A stretch of DNA of 64,000 nt from Hymenobacter sp. APR13 (GTDB taxonomy: Bacteria; Bacteroidota; Bacteroidia; Cytophagales; Hymenobacteraceae). Position numbers and translations under genes: made by a program. This document shows positions 43,298-52,349 of this stretch, one piece after another. Position 1 is the stretch's first letter. Every line of letters begins with the position of its first letter. A model generated the notes under the pieces. The model worked only from the letters and a program-made list of their open reading frames with translations, did not search any database and had not been told where the DNA came from. The stretch is from assembly GCF_000737515.1 (NCBI RefSeq), contig NZ_CP006587.1, positions 682,001 to 746,000 on the forward strand, in the 5' to 3' direction.

Positions 43298-45631
43298 ATG
43301 CTACCCGAACCCACCGTTGCCCGTCCGGCCTCTGCCGCTTTTCCTTTCCAGACCTCGCTTAGCCTCGAGCCCATTATTGCCTACTGGCGGGCCCGCGAAG
43401 ACCATGACAACCCCGGCGTAGCGCTGCTGGCCCGCTCCATCGGCGAGAAGGTGGCGGCCGAGCCCTGGTGCCGCGGCCCCATCACCGACATGAGCGTGCT
43501 GGAGTGCCACTGCGACCTGGTAGACACGCTGATGCTGGCTATGTTCCCGCCGGCTTCCTTCCGCCACGACATCAGCGGGGCCATTGTGCCGTTTCAGCGT
43601 TACAGCTTCTACCACACGCCACGCTTTGCCGAGGTGTTGCTCACGAGCGCCAAAACCGTGAAGCAGCCGCTCAACATCGACACGGCCACGCTGGAAGTGC
43701 ATACCGCCCGCATGGCTTACCAGTTGATTCTGGATAAGGTGTACGGCGTACAGATGCCCGACAACGGCACCATCATCTTCACCGTGCCCGATTACAGCAT
43801 TGGCCTGTACCGGCACTTCAGCGTGGTGTTCGACTCCACTTTCCTGGATGTGCGCGTGGTGGGCACGCGGCCGGAGCTGACCTCGGAGCAGGTGGAGTTG
43901 CTCACGCGCAACCCTAATCGCCCCGATATCTGGCAGGAGCTACTGCCGCCGATGCACTTTGTCCTGGAAGGCTTCAACATCCTGCATCTAGCCGATGTGA
44001 CCGAGCAGGAAATCCTGTCGGAGCTGAAGTACGATCTGCTGGAGCGCGACGTGCTGCAGGCCTCCGACCGGCTGGAGCAGATCCAGGAAAAGCTGCGGGT
44101 ACTGTTTAAGCGGCCTTTTCTGCAGCTAGGCATTGCGGCCTACAACGAGAAGAAGCGCGCCTTCGTGGACTTTGGCCGCAAAATCAACCACAGCTTCCTC
44201 ACCAAGCAGCTCCACAGCCAGGATGCTGGCTCGGGCTTCCGCCAGATTTACTCGGAGCTCTGGCAAAACCGCCAGCCGCTGGTGCTGGAAGATGTGGAAA
44301 CGGCCGCCATTCCCGAAGACCTGCGCCAGCAGATCCTGAGCATCGGCATCCGCTCGGCCATCCTGGCGCTGCTCCGCTACGGCGACGACACGGTGGGCTT
44401 GCTGGAACTGGGCTCGCCCAACGTCGGCGACCTAGACGAGTTTGATATCGAGACGGTAGCGCAGTTTGCCCCCCTGTTTGCGGTGGCTGTCAAGCGCAAC
44501 GCCGAGGAAATCCAGACTCGGGTGCAGGCAATCATCAAGGAGAAGTTTACGGCCATCCATCCGAGCATGGAATGGCGCTTTACCAACGCGGCCGAAAACC
44601 TGCTCCAGAAGCAGGAAGACGGCAACCGCGGCGCCGAAATGGAGGACATTGTGTTCCATGATGTGTACCCGCTGCACGGCTCCTGCGACATCCGCGGCTC
44701 CAGCACGGCCCGCAACGAAGCCATCCAGGGCGACCTGGTGGAGCACCTCACGCTGGCCAACAAGGTGTTGAAGAAGGCCTCGGAGTTTCAGGCGCTGCCC
44801 ATCCTCGACGAACTCAAGTTTTACGTCAACAAAAACCTGCGGCGCCTGCGACAGGGCCTGATTTCGGGCGACGAGGTGAGCATCTTCGAGTCGCTCCGGA
44901 CGGAGGTGGAGCCGCTGTTTGAGTACCTGGGTCAGAATACACCCGAACTGCAGGCGGTTATCAGCCAATACTGGTCGAATATCGACCCGGAGCTGGGTAT
45001 CCTGTACAAGCGCCGCAAGGCCTTCGAGCAGAGCACTACCCTGCTCAACGATGCCGTGAGCGACTACCTCGACGAGGAAGAGGAAAAAGCCCAGCAGATG
45101 TTCCCGCACTACTTCCAGCGCTTCAAAACCGACGGCGTGGAGTACAACATCTATGTGGGTGCCTCGCTGGTAGAGCACAAGCCCTTCGATCTGGTGTTCC
45201 TGAAGAACCTGCGTTTGTGGCAGTTGCTCACCATGATTGAGATTACGCGGCGCACGGTGGCCCTCAAGCCGCACCTCCCCGTGCCGCTCGACACCACGCA
45301 GCTCATCCTCATCCATAGCCAGCCGCTGGGCATCCGCTTCCGGCAGGATGAGCGCCAGTTCGACGTAGACGGCGCCTATAACATCCGCTACGAAATCATT
45401 AAGAAACGCATCGACAAGGCCACGGTACAGGGCACCGGCGAGCGGCTCACGCAGCCCGGCCGCATTGCGCTGGTGTACTCGCAGCAGCGCGAGGCCGACG
45501 AGTACCTCGAATACCTGGACTACCTCCAGGATCGGGGCCTGCTCGAAGATGAAATCGAGGAGCTTGAGCTGGAAGAGTTGCAGGGCGTGAAAGGCCTACT
45601 GGCTTTGCGCGTGAAAGTGAAACTGACTTAA
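43298..45631 (+). CDS. Large cytosolic protein with GAF-like domain
   Basis: The 777 residues have no signal peptide or membrane helix. Residues about 250-420 resemble a GAF domain: QIYSELWQNRQPLVLEDVET, IPEDLRQQILSIGIRSAILA and VGLLELGSPNVGDLDEFDIE are the central strands and helix. The N-terminal 240 residues (FPFQTSLSLEPIIAYWRARE) and the C-terminal 350, with a very acidic helix YLDEEEEKAQQMF, are not recognised. No kinase, cyclase or HTH domain is visible. Proteins of this layout recur in Hymenobacteraceae-like genomes. It is possibly a sensor or scaffold. The ATG at 43298 is preferred to a TTG inside the promoter box. Confidence 0.72.
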   Translation: MLPEPTVARPASAAFPFQTSLSLEPIIAYWRAREDHDNPGVALLARSIGEKVAAEPWCRGPITDMSVLECHCDLVDTLMLAMFPPASFRHDISGAIVPFQRYSFYHTPRFAEVLLTSAKTVKQPLNIDTATLEVHTARMAYQLILDKVYGVQMPDNGTIIFTVPDYSIGLYRHFSVVFDSTFLDVRVVGTRPELTSEQVELLTRNPNRPDIWQELLPPMHFVLEGFNILHLADVTEQEILSELKYDLLERDVLQASDRLEQIQEKLRVLFKRPFLQLGIAAYNEKKRAFVDFGRKINHSFLTKQLHSQDAGSGFRQIYSELWQNRQPLVLEDVETAAIPEDLRQQILSIGIRSAILALLRYGDDTVGLLELGSPNVGDLDEFDIETVAQFAPLFAVAVKRNAEEIQTRVQAIIKEKFTAIHPSMEWRFTNAAENLLQKQEDGNRGAEMEDIVFHDVYPLHGSCDIRGSSTARNEAIQGDLVEHLTLANKVLKKASEFQALPILDELKFYVNKNLRRLRQGLISGDEVSIFESLRTEVEPLFEYLGQNTPELQAVISQYWSNIDPELGILYKRRKAFEQSTTLLNDAVSDYLDEEEEKAQQMFPHYFQRFKTDGVEYNIYVGASLVEHKPFDLVFLKNLRLWQLLTMIEITRRTVALKPHLPVPLDTTQLILIHSQPLGIRFRQDERQFDVDGAYNIRYEIIKKRIDKATVQGTGERLTQPGRIALVYSQQREADEYLEYLDYLQDRGLLEDEIEELELEELQGVKGLLALRVKVKLT

Positions 45632-45649
45632 TCCAGCATAACGACATAC

Positions 45650-45697
45650 AGCAAAGCCGCGCAACCACTCCCAGACAGGAGGTTGCGCGGCTTTGCT
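45650..45697. terminator. Bidirectional terminator between the GAF-protein and DUF4239 genes
   Basis: AGCAAAGCCGCGCAACC/GGTTGCGCGGCTTTGCT, a 17-bp perfect stem with 14-nt loop between convergent genes. Confidence 0.85.
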
Positions 45698-45711
45698 ATG
45701 CAACAGCTAGG

Positions 45712-46578
45712 CTAAGGTTGGAGCGTGTCTGGCAGCGGCACCATCACCTTGTCCAGCACCACCTGGTAGGCATCAGGCGTAACGCTCACGTCGCCGAGAT
45801 AAGGATGATCGAGGGCGGCAATCAGGAAAATCATGATGCCGACCATCAAGGCCAGCAGGCTGGTGAGCAGGGCGTGAAATTTCAGGTTTTCCACCACGAA
45901 GCAGTAGGAAAAGGCAATGGTGATAACAGCGCCCAGCAGCACCGCCGCCCACAGCACGCCCGGCACGCCTGAACTGATGCTCTCAATGCGCTGCCGCCGC
46001 AGTTCCACCAGCCGGTTGAAAGTTTCGATGGCCTCGCCGTGCAGCACCTGCTGGCTCATGGTGCGCACCTGGGTCCGCAGTAGTTGGGTCTGAAACCGGG
46101 TAAGCACTGTACGCTCGGTGTCGTTGGCCATGCCCCGGCGCTGGGCCGGCCACGATTTCTGCACGATAAATTCGGTGTAGCTGCGCAGCTGGGCCTGCAG
46201 GGGCTGGGCAGTGCTGTCGGGGTAGCCGCTCAGGTCGCGGTACAGCACAGCCAACGAGGCGGCTTCCTGCGAGGCAATGGCAGAGGCATCGGAGTAGTTC
46301 TGCCAGGTAGCTACCGTCAGCAGGCCCAGCGTGAGGCCGTAGAGCACCGTGACGCCCGAAAAAAACCAGCCTACGGTGCCGTTGTCGATGAGGGCCGCGG
46401 CGGCGCTGCCATGCAGGCGACGGTGGGCAAAGTACAGCCCGATCAGCGCCACCAGCACGGTGGTTCCCGTGATACAGAGCGCCAGCAGCCAAGTAGGCAT
46501 TTCGTACATCCAGAGCATATACTGCAGGGAAGGATCAACAGAATAGAAAGAAGCTTCCCAGGAAGGAGCAGAAGCCAT
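45712..46578 (-). CDS. DUF4239 (bestrophin-like) membrane protein
   Basis: The 288 residues contain about four membrane helices: TWLLALCITGTTVLVALIGL, VGWFFSGVTVLYGLTLGLLT, VLWAAVLLGAVITIAFSYCF and HALLTSLLALMVGIMIFLIA. Between the second and third lies a soluble helix pair with the family block NYSDASAIASQEAASLAVLY and ELRRQRIESISSGVPG. This is the DUF4239 layout; the domain is compared with bestrophin anion channels but no activity is proven here. Convergent with the GAF-protein gene. The ATG at 46578 has no clear promoter box. Confidence 0.83.
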   Translation of the reverse strand: MASAPSWEASFYSVDPSLQYMLWMYEMPTWLLALCITGTTVLVALIGLYFAHRRLHGSAAAALIDNGTVGWFFSGVTVLYGLTLGLLTVATWQNYSDASAIASQEAASLAVLYRDLSGYPDSTAQPLQAQLRSYTEFIVQKSWPAQRRGMANDTERTVLTRFQTQLLRTQVRTMSQQVLHGEAIETFNRLVELRRQRIESISSGVPGVLWAAVLLGAVITIAFSYCFVVENLKFHALLTSLLALMVGIMIFLIAALDHPYLGDVSVTPDAYQVVLDKVMVPLPDTLQP

Positions 46579-46704
46579 AAGGGCTGAAAAACAGGATGAA
46601 ACCAGGGTACGGACGCTCGGGAAGCCGTATCATACCGCAAATGCCAGCATTTGGTTTTCAGCGGACAGCAGCAATAGTGTACTGCGTCGGTTTGCGCATC
46701 CAGT

Positions 46705-47379
46705 TTATGGAAGCAGTTGCTGCTTTTCGCGCCAGTAGAGGCGCAAGGCCGTGCGAAGCAATATCAGCCAGAGCAGGCCAGCAGCAAACCCGGCCAGCAC
46801 ATCGGTGGCGTAGTGCACCTGCAGGTAGATGCGGGTAAGGCCGATGAGCACGGCCCAGCCCAAAAGCAGCCCGGCCCAGGCTGGGTGGCGGCCGTGCCGC
46901 CAAAGCAGCCACGCCAGGCAGCCGTAAAGGGCCATGCCAATCATGGCGTGGCCGCTCGGGAAGCTCAGGCCCAGCTGGGGCAACAGCGCTGTAGCCGGGC
47001 GGGCCCGGTGGAAATGTATTTTGAGCAACTGGTTGAACAACGCCGCCCCCGCCACGGCCAGAAACACTTCCAGCGCCTCGCGCTTATGTCCCCACCACCG
47101 CATGGCGGCCGGTACCAACACCGCCACAGCCACCAGAAAGGGCAGGGACGCGAAGAACGTAATAAATAAGGCTACGCTGGTAATCGGCGGCCAAGCCCCG
47201 CGCAAAGCGTTGGCCTGCCCAATGGCCCAATAATCGAAGGTGAGCGAGTGGGAGCCGAACACCACCCGCGTGAGATAGAAAAACAGCGCCAAAGACGCCA
47301 GAAACAGGCTTCCCACCACCAACACTTCCAGCGTCAGGAAACTAAATAACGCAAGCAAACGGGCCGTCAGATTCTTCAT
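46705..47379 (-). CDS. PAP2-family phosphatase, copy 1
   Basis: The 224-residue membrane protein has the three-part PAP2 active site: KIHFHRARP, then SFPSGHAMIGMALYG with the catalytic Ser-Gly-His, then RIYLQVHYATDVLAGFAAG. About five helices surround it. These enzymes remove phosphate from membrane lipids such as undecaprenyl-diphosphate or phosphatidate. It shares layout with the gene at 47657. The start at 47377-47379 gives MKNLTARLL; a longer frame would run into the tRNA. Gene order is copy 1, tRNA-Leu, copy 2, all on the minus strand. Confidence 0.9.
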   Translation of the reverse strand: MKNLTARLLALFSFLTLEVLVVGSLFLASLALFFYLTRVVFGSHSLTFDYWAIGQANALRGAWPPITSVALFITFFASLPFLVAVAVLVPAAMRWWGHKREALEVFLAVAGAALFNQLLKIHFHRARPATALLPQLGLSFPSGHAMIGMALYGCLAWLLWRHGRHPAWAGLLLGWAVLIGLTRIYLQVHYATDVLAGFAAGLLWLILLRTALRLYWREKQQLLP

Positions 47380-47408
47380 GCAGTGGAGAGTGGCACGAAT
47401 AAAAACGA

Positions 47409-47438
47409 AAAAGCCGGTCCATTTCTGGACCGGCTTTC
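47409..47438 (-). terminator. Terminator after tRNA-Leu
   Basis: AAAGCCGGTCCA/TGGACCGGCTTT hairpin with T-run on the minus strand, 1 nt after the mature tRNA end. Confidence 0.88.
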
Positions 47439-47439
47439 G

Positions 47440-47521
47440 TGCGCTCGGGGAGACTCGAACTCCCACACCTTGCGGAACTGCCGCCTGAAGACAGCGCGTC
47501 TACCAATTTCGCCACAAGCGC
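47440..47521 (-). tRNA. tRNA-Leu(CAG)
   Basis: On the minus strand the sequence folds as a class II tRNA of 82 nt: acceptor stem GCGCTTG/CGAGCGC with discriminator A; D arm GTGGCGAAATTGGTAGAC; anticodon stem CTGTC/GGCAG with loop TTCAGGC (anticodon CAG); long variable arm CAGTTCCGCAAGGTGT; T arm GGGAGTTCGAGTCTCCC. CCA is not encoded. The terminator follows at once, so it is a single-tRNA unit. Confidence 0.95.
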
Positions 47522-47656
47522 ATCTTGTGTGTCAGCGGCCGTTTGCCCTAACCGGGGTGGCTTTTGATGCTGCAAAGATAGGGGCATCTTTTGTCACCAG
47601 GCAAGCTTTGCTCAAAAAAAGTCGATAAATTTTTCTGTAGAAATTCGCTTTTCAGG

Positions 47657-48370
47657 CTATTCAGGCTGTTTTTCAGTGAATTGCGGTTGATGTTGAAACC
47701 GTTTTTTTACCCGATTTTCAATCTGCTTCAGCACCGGAATAGCCACTACCAGCCAGACCAGCCCGGCCGTGAAGCCGGCTATTACATCGGTGGCATAGTG
47801 CACCCGTAGATACACGCGGGTCAGGCCAATCAGCAGAATGATGCTGACCAGCAGGGCGGTAAGCAGCCAGCGCAGCCCCTGGGGCCGCACGTGCGTCTGC
47901 ACCAGATATACCAGCAACCCATAAAACGAGGCCGAAATCATGGCGTGCCCACTCGGAAAGCTCAGCCCCGAAGCCGACACCAGCGGCAGCAAGGGCCGCG
48001 GACGGTTGTAGAACTGCTTCAGTACCAAGTTGAGGGTGATGCTGCCCAGAGCTACTACGGGCACCAACAGTGAGTACCAACGGTGCCGGCGCAGCAGTAG
48101 CAGCCAGTTGATGAGCAGCAGGCCGGCTATGGTAATGAAATTGCGGGAGGCCAGAAATGTCACGGCTTCCACCCACTGCTGCCGGGGCCCAAGTAGGCGC
48201 TGCACCCACCGAAACGCTGCGGCATCAAACGTGGCCGCATCCTGGTCGAATACCTCCCGCCCCAGCGCCAGAAACCCTACTACCCCCAGAATGCCCAGCA
48301 GCAACGTCACGGCAAACTCGGTCAGAAACAGCATACTGCCAGCCAGCAGCCGGCGCAAATGATTGGTCAT
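47657..48370 (-). CDS. PAP2-family phosphatase, copy 2
   Basis: The 237-residue membrane protein carries the PAP2 motifs KQFYNRPRP, SFPSGHAMISASFYGLL and RVYLRVHYATDVIAGFTAG, with about six helices. Layout, spacing and wording of motifs are very close to copy 1 at 46705, so the two are paralogues on either side of the tRNA. It may act on undecaprenyl-diphosphate or another lipid phosphate. The ATG at 48368-48370 (MTNHLRRLL) is used; the longer frame would overlap the divergent methyltransferase. Confidence 0.9.
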   Translation of the reverse strand: MTNHLRRLLAGSMLFLTEFAVTLLLGILGVVGFLALGREVFDQDAATFDAAAFRWVQRLLGPRQQWVEAVTFLASRNFITIAGLLLINWLLLLRRHRWYSLLVPVVALGSITLNLVLKQFYNRPRPLLPLVSASGLSFPSGHAMISASFYGLLVYLVQTHVRPQGLRWLLTALLVSIILLIGLTRVYLRVHYATDVIAGFTAGLVWLVVAIPVLKQIENRVKKRFQHQPQFTEKQPE

Positions 48371-48461
48371 ACGCAATAAACTATAGTGCGGGCAGCGGTC
48401 CGGCCCGTACAACGGCAGTACCTTGCTCTGGCCTGTATACGTACGACACAAACCGCGGCCT

Positions 48462-49100
48462 ATGCCACCTACTCTGCCAGATTCCGGCTTCGACCGGGTT
48501 GCAGCCTTCTACGACCCGCTGGCGCAACTGGTATATGGGCGCGCGCTGCTGGCGGCGCAGCAGGCGGCGCTGGTAGCCGGCCTGCCCGCCGGAGCGCCGC
48601 GGGTGCTTGTCATCGGAGGCGGCACGGGCTGGGTGCTGACCGAGGTGCTGCGCCAGCGACCTTGGGCGCAGGTGCTCTACCTAGAAGCCTCCCCCCGCAT
48701 GCTAGACCGCGCGCGGCGGCAGGTGCCCACCGGCGCCGCCGCGCAGGTGGAGTTTCGGCTGGGCACCGAGGCGACGCTGGACCCGGCCGAGCGGTTTGAG
48801 GTAATCGTCACGTTTTTTCTGCTGGACTTGTTTGAGGCCGGGCGGCTGCGGCGGCTGGTGGCCCGCCTGCACCAGGCGCGCCAGCCCAACGCTCCCTGGC
48901 TGCTGGCCGACTTTGCAGCTCCCCGCACCTGGTGGCAACGGGGGCTGCTGGCGGCTATGTATGGCTTTTTTCGCGCCACCACCGGCATCAGTGCCCGGAG
49001 CCTGCCGCCCATTCATCAGACCATGGCCAGCCTGGGGTTGCGGCCAGTGCAGGAACAGCGCTTTTTTGGCGGGATGGTGGAAGCAGTGGTGTGGCAGTGA
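48462..49100 (+). CDS. SAM-dependent methyltransferase, class I
   Basis: The 212 residues fit a Rossmann methyltransferase: FDRVAAFYDPLAQLVYG at the start (as in UbiE-like proteins), motif I VLVIGGGTGWVLTEVL, the acidic strand end VLYLEASPRMLDRA, and motif IV FEVIVTFFLLDLFEAG. The substrate is not clear; the N-terminal FYDPLA segment hints at lipid or quinone methylation. Start ATG at 48462, after a TACCTTGC box (48419-48426). It is divergent from the PAP2 copy 2 gene. Confidence 0.83.
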   Translation: MPPTLPDSGFDRVAAFYDPLAQLVYGRALLAAQQAALVAGLPAGAPRVLVIGGGTGWVLTEVLRQRPWAQVLYLEASPRMLDRARRQVPTGAAAQVEFRLGTEATLDPAERFEVIVTFFLLDLFEAGRLRRLVARLHQARQPNAPWLLADFAAPRTWWQRGLLAAMYGFFRATTGISARSLPPIHQTMASLGLRPVQEQRFFGGMVEAVVWQ

Positions 49101-49150
49101 AAAGTTAGCCTGACCAGCCAATCTGCTATAGTTCGGTGGTTGTGCGGCCT

Positions 49151-49158
49151 TACCTTTG
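49151..49158 (+). promoter_or_regulatory. Bacteroidota -7 element
   Basis: TACCTTTG, exact match, 24 nt before the GTG start at 49183. Confidence 0.5.
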
Positions 49159-49182
49159 TCAGCCGTATTTTTTATTCTTCCT

Positions 49183-50367
49183 GTGTTCATATCCTCCCGA
49201 TTGTCCCTGTTAGGCTTAGTTCTGCTAAGCGTGGCGCTACCCGCCAAGGCCCAGAAAAACTGGGAAGCCGGCTACCTGCTCCTCATTACCAATCCGACCG
49301 ACACCCTGCGGGGCTGGGTGCGCTACCGGCAGCAGGCCGTGCAGTTTCAGCCCACTGCCGGGCCGGCCCGCACCATTCCGCTCACCGAAATCCGGCGCTG
49401 GCACACCAGCCGCGGCGAAGATCTGGTGCTGACGCCCAAGGCCCTGCAGCCCTACACCCCGGCCCCTATCCTGAGTGAAGTGGTGCAGGGCCGCACGGCG
49501 CTCTATTATGATGCCTTGGGCACCCAGCAGTACATTCTGGCGCCTGACGCCGGAGAGGCCCGCCCTTTGCTGCGCAACAGCTACCAAAAGCAGCTGCAGC
49601 AACTCCTGCCCGCCTGCTCCGGCCCCGATTCGCTTCTGCGGCCAGGGCGCCGGGTGGCGTACAAAGGCCGCGACCTGGCGCCGCTGGTGCTGCGCTACAA
49701 CCGTTGCCGCTGGCCCCAGGAGCCTGCGCGTGCGGCCACGCTGCAAACCAATGCCCGGCTGGAAGGGGGCCTGCGGGTAGGGCCCCGCTCCTACCGCCTG
49801 CGCTACCGCTACGATGGGGAGCTGCAGGACACCGACTTCGGGCGCCAGGTGGGGCTGGCCGGCGCGGTGTTTGCGCGCCTCAGCTTCAATCAGCGGTTTT
49901 TCCTGCAGTCAGAGCTGGAATACGAGGGCCTGACCAGCTCCGGCCGCCTTTCGGTGCCCACCAACACGCCCAGCTTTGCCCGCCTCGTGGATACCAGCCT
50001 GAAGCGCCGGCAGACACTGGCTACGCTGCTGGTGCGCTACCACATGGGGCTGCCCGTAGCCGGCCGGTGGCGTCCGTTGCTGCTGGGCGGTATCTCGGCA
50101 GGCTATGCGCTGTCGTCGGAGTTCAGCGTGATTACCACCCTGTCGTTCCCCGACAGCCGCCCGGCCGTTGTACTGCCCGAAGACGCCACAGCGGCCCGAT
50201 GGTCGAGGGGCTACGTGGCGGGGGCGGGCGTGGAAATCCCGGTGGGTGCCTACCGGCCTACGCTGGAGCTGCGCTACCATCCGATGCTGTTCCAGACTAC
50301 GGGCGGCACCCTAGAGCGTCAGATGCAGGTACAGGCTACAGAGCTGCAGCTGAGCTGGGCCTGGTAA
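49183..50367 (+). CDS. Putative outer-membrane beta-barrel protein
   Basis: The 394 residues start with a signal peptide (RLSLLGLVLLSVALPAKAQ) from a GTG start; a TTG start at 49156 would overlap the promoter. An N-terminal soluble part (YLLLITNPTDTLRGWVRYRQ) is followed by a region of alternating hydrophobic residues (YRLRYRYDGELQDTDFGRQ, VFARLSFNQRFFLQSELEYE, TLELRYHPM) and ends in LQLSWAW, an aromatic terminus typical of outer-membrane barrels. Similar Bacteroidota proteins are called PorT-like or 'outer membrane beta-barrel' proteins; the exact role is unknown. Confidence 0.75.
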   Translation: MFISSRLSLLGLVLLSVALPAKAQKNWEAGYLLLITNPTDTLRGWVRYRQQAVQFQPTAGPARTIPLTEIRRWHTSRGEDLVLTPKALQPYTPAPILSEVVQGRTALYYDALGTQQYILAPDAGEARPLLRNSYQKQLQQLLPACSGPDSLLRPGRRVAYKGRDLAPLVLRYNRCRWPQEPARAATLQTNARLEGGLRVGPRSYRLRYRYDGELQDTDFGRQVGLAGAVFARLSFNQRFFLQSELEYEGLTSSGRLSVPTNTPSFARLVDTSLKRRQTLATLLVRYHMGLPVAGRWRPLLLGGISAGYALSSEFSVITTLSFPDSRPAVVLPEDATAARWSRGYVAGAGVEIPVGAYRPTLELRYHPMLFQTTGGTLERQMQVQATELQLSWAW

Positions 50368-50439
50368 GTTTCGGGGCAGCGTGCTGACGGCTGGGCAAGG
50401 TTGCGTAGGTTCGCGGTGTCTTACCTGTCTCCTCTACCC

Positions 50440-52266
50440 ATGCAAAAATTTGCCGCTCTGCTTTTCCTGGCGTCGTCGCTAACCCTGGCCCGGCCGGCGG
50501 CGGCGCAGGCGCCCGTTGCCTATCAGGTTGCCTTTCCGAACGCTGTTCACCACGAGGCCCGCATTACGGCCACGTTCCGGGAGCTGACCGCCGGGCCGCT
50601 GCAGGTACGCATGGCCCGCTCGTCGCCGGGCCGCTACGCGCTGCACGAATTCGCCAAGAACGTCTACGACGTGCAGGCCACCGACTCGAAAGGAAAAGCG
50701 CTGACCGTGACGCACCCCGACCCCTACGGCTGGGACGTGCCCGGCCACGACGGCACGGTGGTGTTCACCTACACCCTGTTCGGCGACCGAACCGACGGCA
50801 CCTACGCCGGCATTGATGTCCGCCACGCCCACCTCAACATGCCCGCCACCCTGGCCTACGCCCCGGCGCTGGCCGAGCGGCCGGCGCAGGTACAGTTTGC
50901 GCTACCGGCCCGCTGGACGGTAGCCAGCCAGCTGCAGCCCGACGCGGCCGGCACCACCTGGCAGGCGCCCAACCTGCAGTACCTCATGGATTCGCCCACT
51001 TCTTTGGGCGAGCAGCAGGTGCGCACCTGGCAGGAAGGCGGCCGCACCATCGAGCTGAAGGTGCTGCACGATGGCACCGAGGCCGAGTTGGACGCCTACA
51101 CCGCCAACACCAAAAAAGTGGTGAAGGAAGCCGCCGCCATCTTCGGCGGCCTGCCGGAGTACGATTTCGGCCGCTACACCTTCGTGGCCAACTACCTGCC
51201 CCAGACCAGCGGCGACGGTATGGAGCACCGCAACTCCACCTCCCTGACCAGCCGCCGCCCGCTGCGCGGCCCCGAGGCCATCGACAACCTGGGCACCGTG
51301 GCGCACGAGTTTTTCCATAGCTGGAACGTGGAGCGCCTGCGCCCCCAGGATCTGGAGCCGTTTGATTTTCAGCGGGCCAACATGAGCAGCAACCTGTGGT
51401 TTGCCGAGGGCTTCACCCAGTACTACGGCGAGCTGCTGCTGCGCCGCGCCGGCGTGTACACCGACGAGGAATACTGTAAGGAGGCCCTGACTGGCATCGT
51501 AGAGGCCATGCTGAATGCGCCGGGCCCTAAGCGCTACTCGCCGGTGCACATGAGCCAGCAGGCGCCGTTCGTGGATGCCGCCGCCGCCATCGACCCCAAC
51601 AACCGCTCGAACACTTACCTGAGCTACTACTACATCGGGGCGGCCAATGCGCTGGCCCTGGACCTGGAGCTGCGCCAGCGCTACCGCACCGACCTCGACA
51701 CCTACATGCGCACGCTCTGGCAGCAGCACGGCGCCCAGCAGAACTACGCCCCGGCCAAACCCTACACCCTGCGCGACCTGCAGCGCGTGCTGGGCGAAGT
51801 CACGCGCGACACGGCGTTTGCGGGCCAGTTCTTCCGCCAGCACATCACCGGCCACGAGCTGCCGAAGTACGACGAGTTGCTGGCCCCGGCCGGCCTGCTG
51901 GTGCGCCGCGCCCACCCCGGCCAGGCCACCCTGGGCGCCCGCCTGCAGTTCAACCCCGCCGACAGCAGCGCCATGCTGGGCACCACCCTGCTCGGCAGCC
52001 CGCTCTACCTGGCCGGCCTCGACCGCGAAGACGTGCTGCTGAAGCTCGATGGCCAGAAGCTGACCGGCAACGCGCAGGTGCAGAAGCTGCTGGCCACCCA
52101 CAAGCCCGGCGACGTGCTGCAGGTGGAAGTGCGCGCCCGCGACGGCCAGCGCACCGTGCCGGTCACGCTCCAGGAAAGCACCGACCTGGAAGTGGTGCTC
52201 AACGACAAAGCCACCCGCAAGCAGCTGACCTTCCGCAAAGCCTGGCTGAGCGGCAAGGCGAAGTAG
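50440..52266 (+). CDS. M61-family glycyl aminopeptidase-like metallopeptidase with PDZ domain
   Basis: The 608 residues start with a signal peptide (KFAALLFLASSLTLARPAAA). The N-terminal domain (about 25-210) is the M61 beta-rich part. The zinc site is HEFFHSWNVERLRPQDLEPF, with HExxH and the downstream glutamate in LWFAEGFTQYYGELLLRR. A C-terminal PDZ-like region (about 490-590) includes GSPLYLAGLDREDVLLKLDG. The family cleaves N-terminal glycine or alanine in exported proteins or peptides. ATG at 50440 opens the signal peptide. It is probably periplasmic. A terminator follows. Confidence 0.9.
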   Translation: MQKFAALLFLASSLTLARPAAAQAPVAYQVAFPNAVHHEARITATFRELTAGPLQVRMARSSPGRYALHEFAKNVYDVQATDSKGKALTVTHPDPYGWDVPGHDGTVVFTYTLFGDRTDGTYAGIDVRHAHLNMPATLAYAPALAERPAQVQFALPARWTVASQLQPDAAGTTWQAPNLQYLMDSPTSLGEQQVRTWQEGGRTIELKVLHDGTEAELDAYTANTKKVVKEAAAIFGGLPEYDFGRYTFVANYLPQTSGDGMEHRNSTSLTSRRPLRGPEAIDNLGTVAHEFFHSWNVERLRPQDLEPFDFQRANMSSNLWFAEGFTQYYGELLLRRAGVYTDEEYCKEALTGIVEAMLNAPGPKRYSPVHMSQQAPFVDAAAAIDPNNRSNTYLSYYYIGAANALALDLELRQRYRTDLDTYMRTLWQQHGAQQNYAPAKPYTLRDLQRVLGEVTRDTAFAGQFFRQHITGHELPKYDELLAPAGLLVRRAHPGQATLGARLQFNPADSSAMLGTTLLGSPLYLAGLDREDVLLKLDGQKLTGNAQVQKLLATHKPGDVLQVEVRARDGQRTVPVTLQESTDLEVVLNDKATRKQLTFRKAWLSGKAK

Positions 52267-52294
52267 CCGACCATTTCAGCGAATTAGGACTATG

Positions 52295-52331
52295 CAAAAG
52301 CCCCTGCCGACACAATCGGTAGGGGCTTTTG
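52295..52331. terminator. Terminator between the M61 and Bax inhibitor genes
   Basis: CAAAAGCCCCTGCCGA/TCGGTAGGGGCTTTTG between convergent genes. Confidence 0.88.
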
Positions 52332-52349
52332 TATGATGGACAGCGCCTA

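Noticed and set aside
47440..47521. tRNA-Leu as an attachment site of a mobile element
   Set aside because: No integrase gene and no second copy of the tRNA 3' end were seen nearby; the tRNA is complete and has its own terminator.
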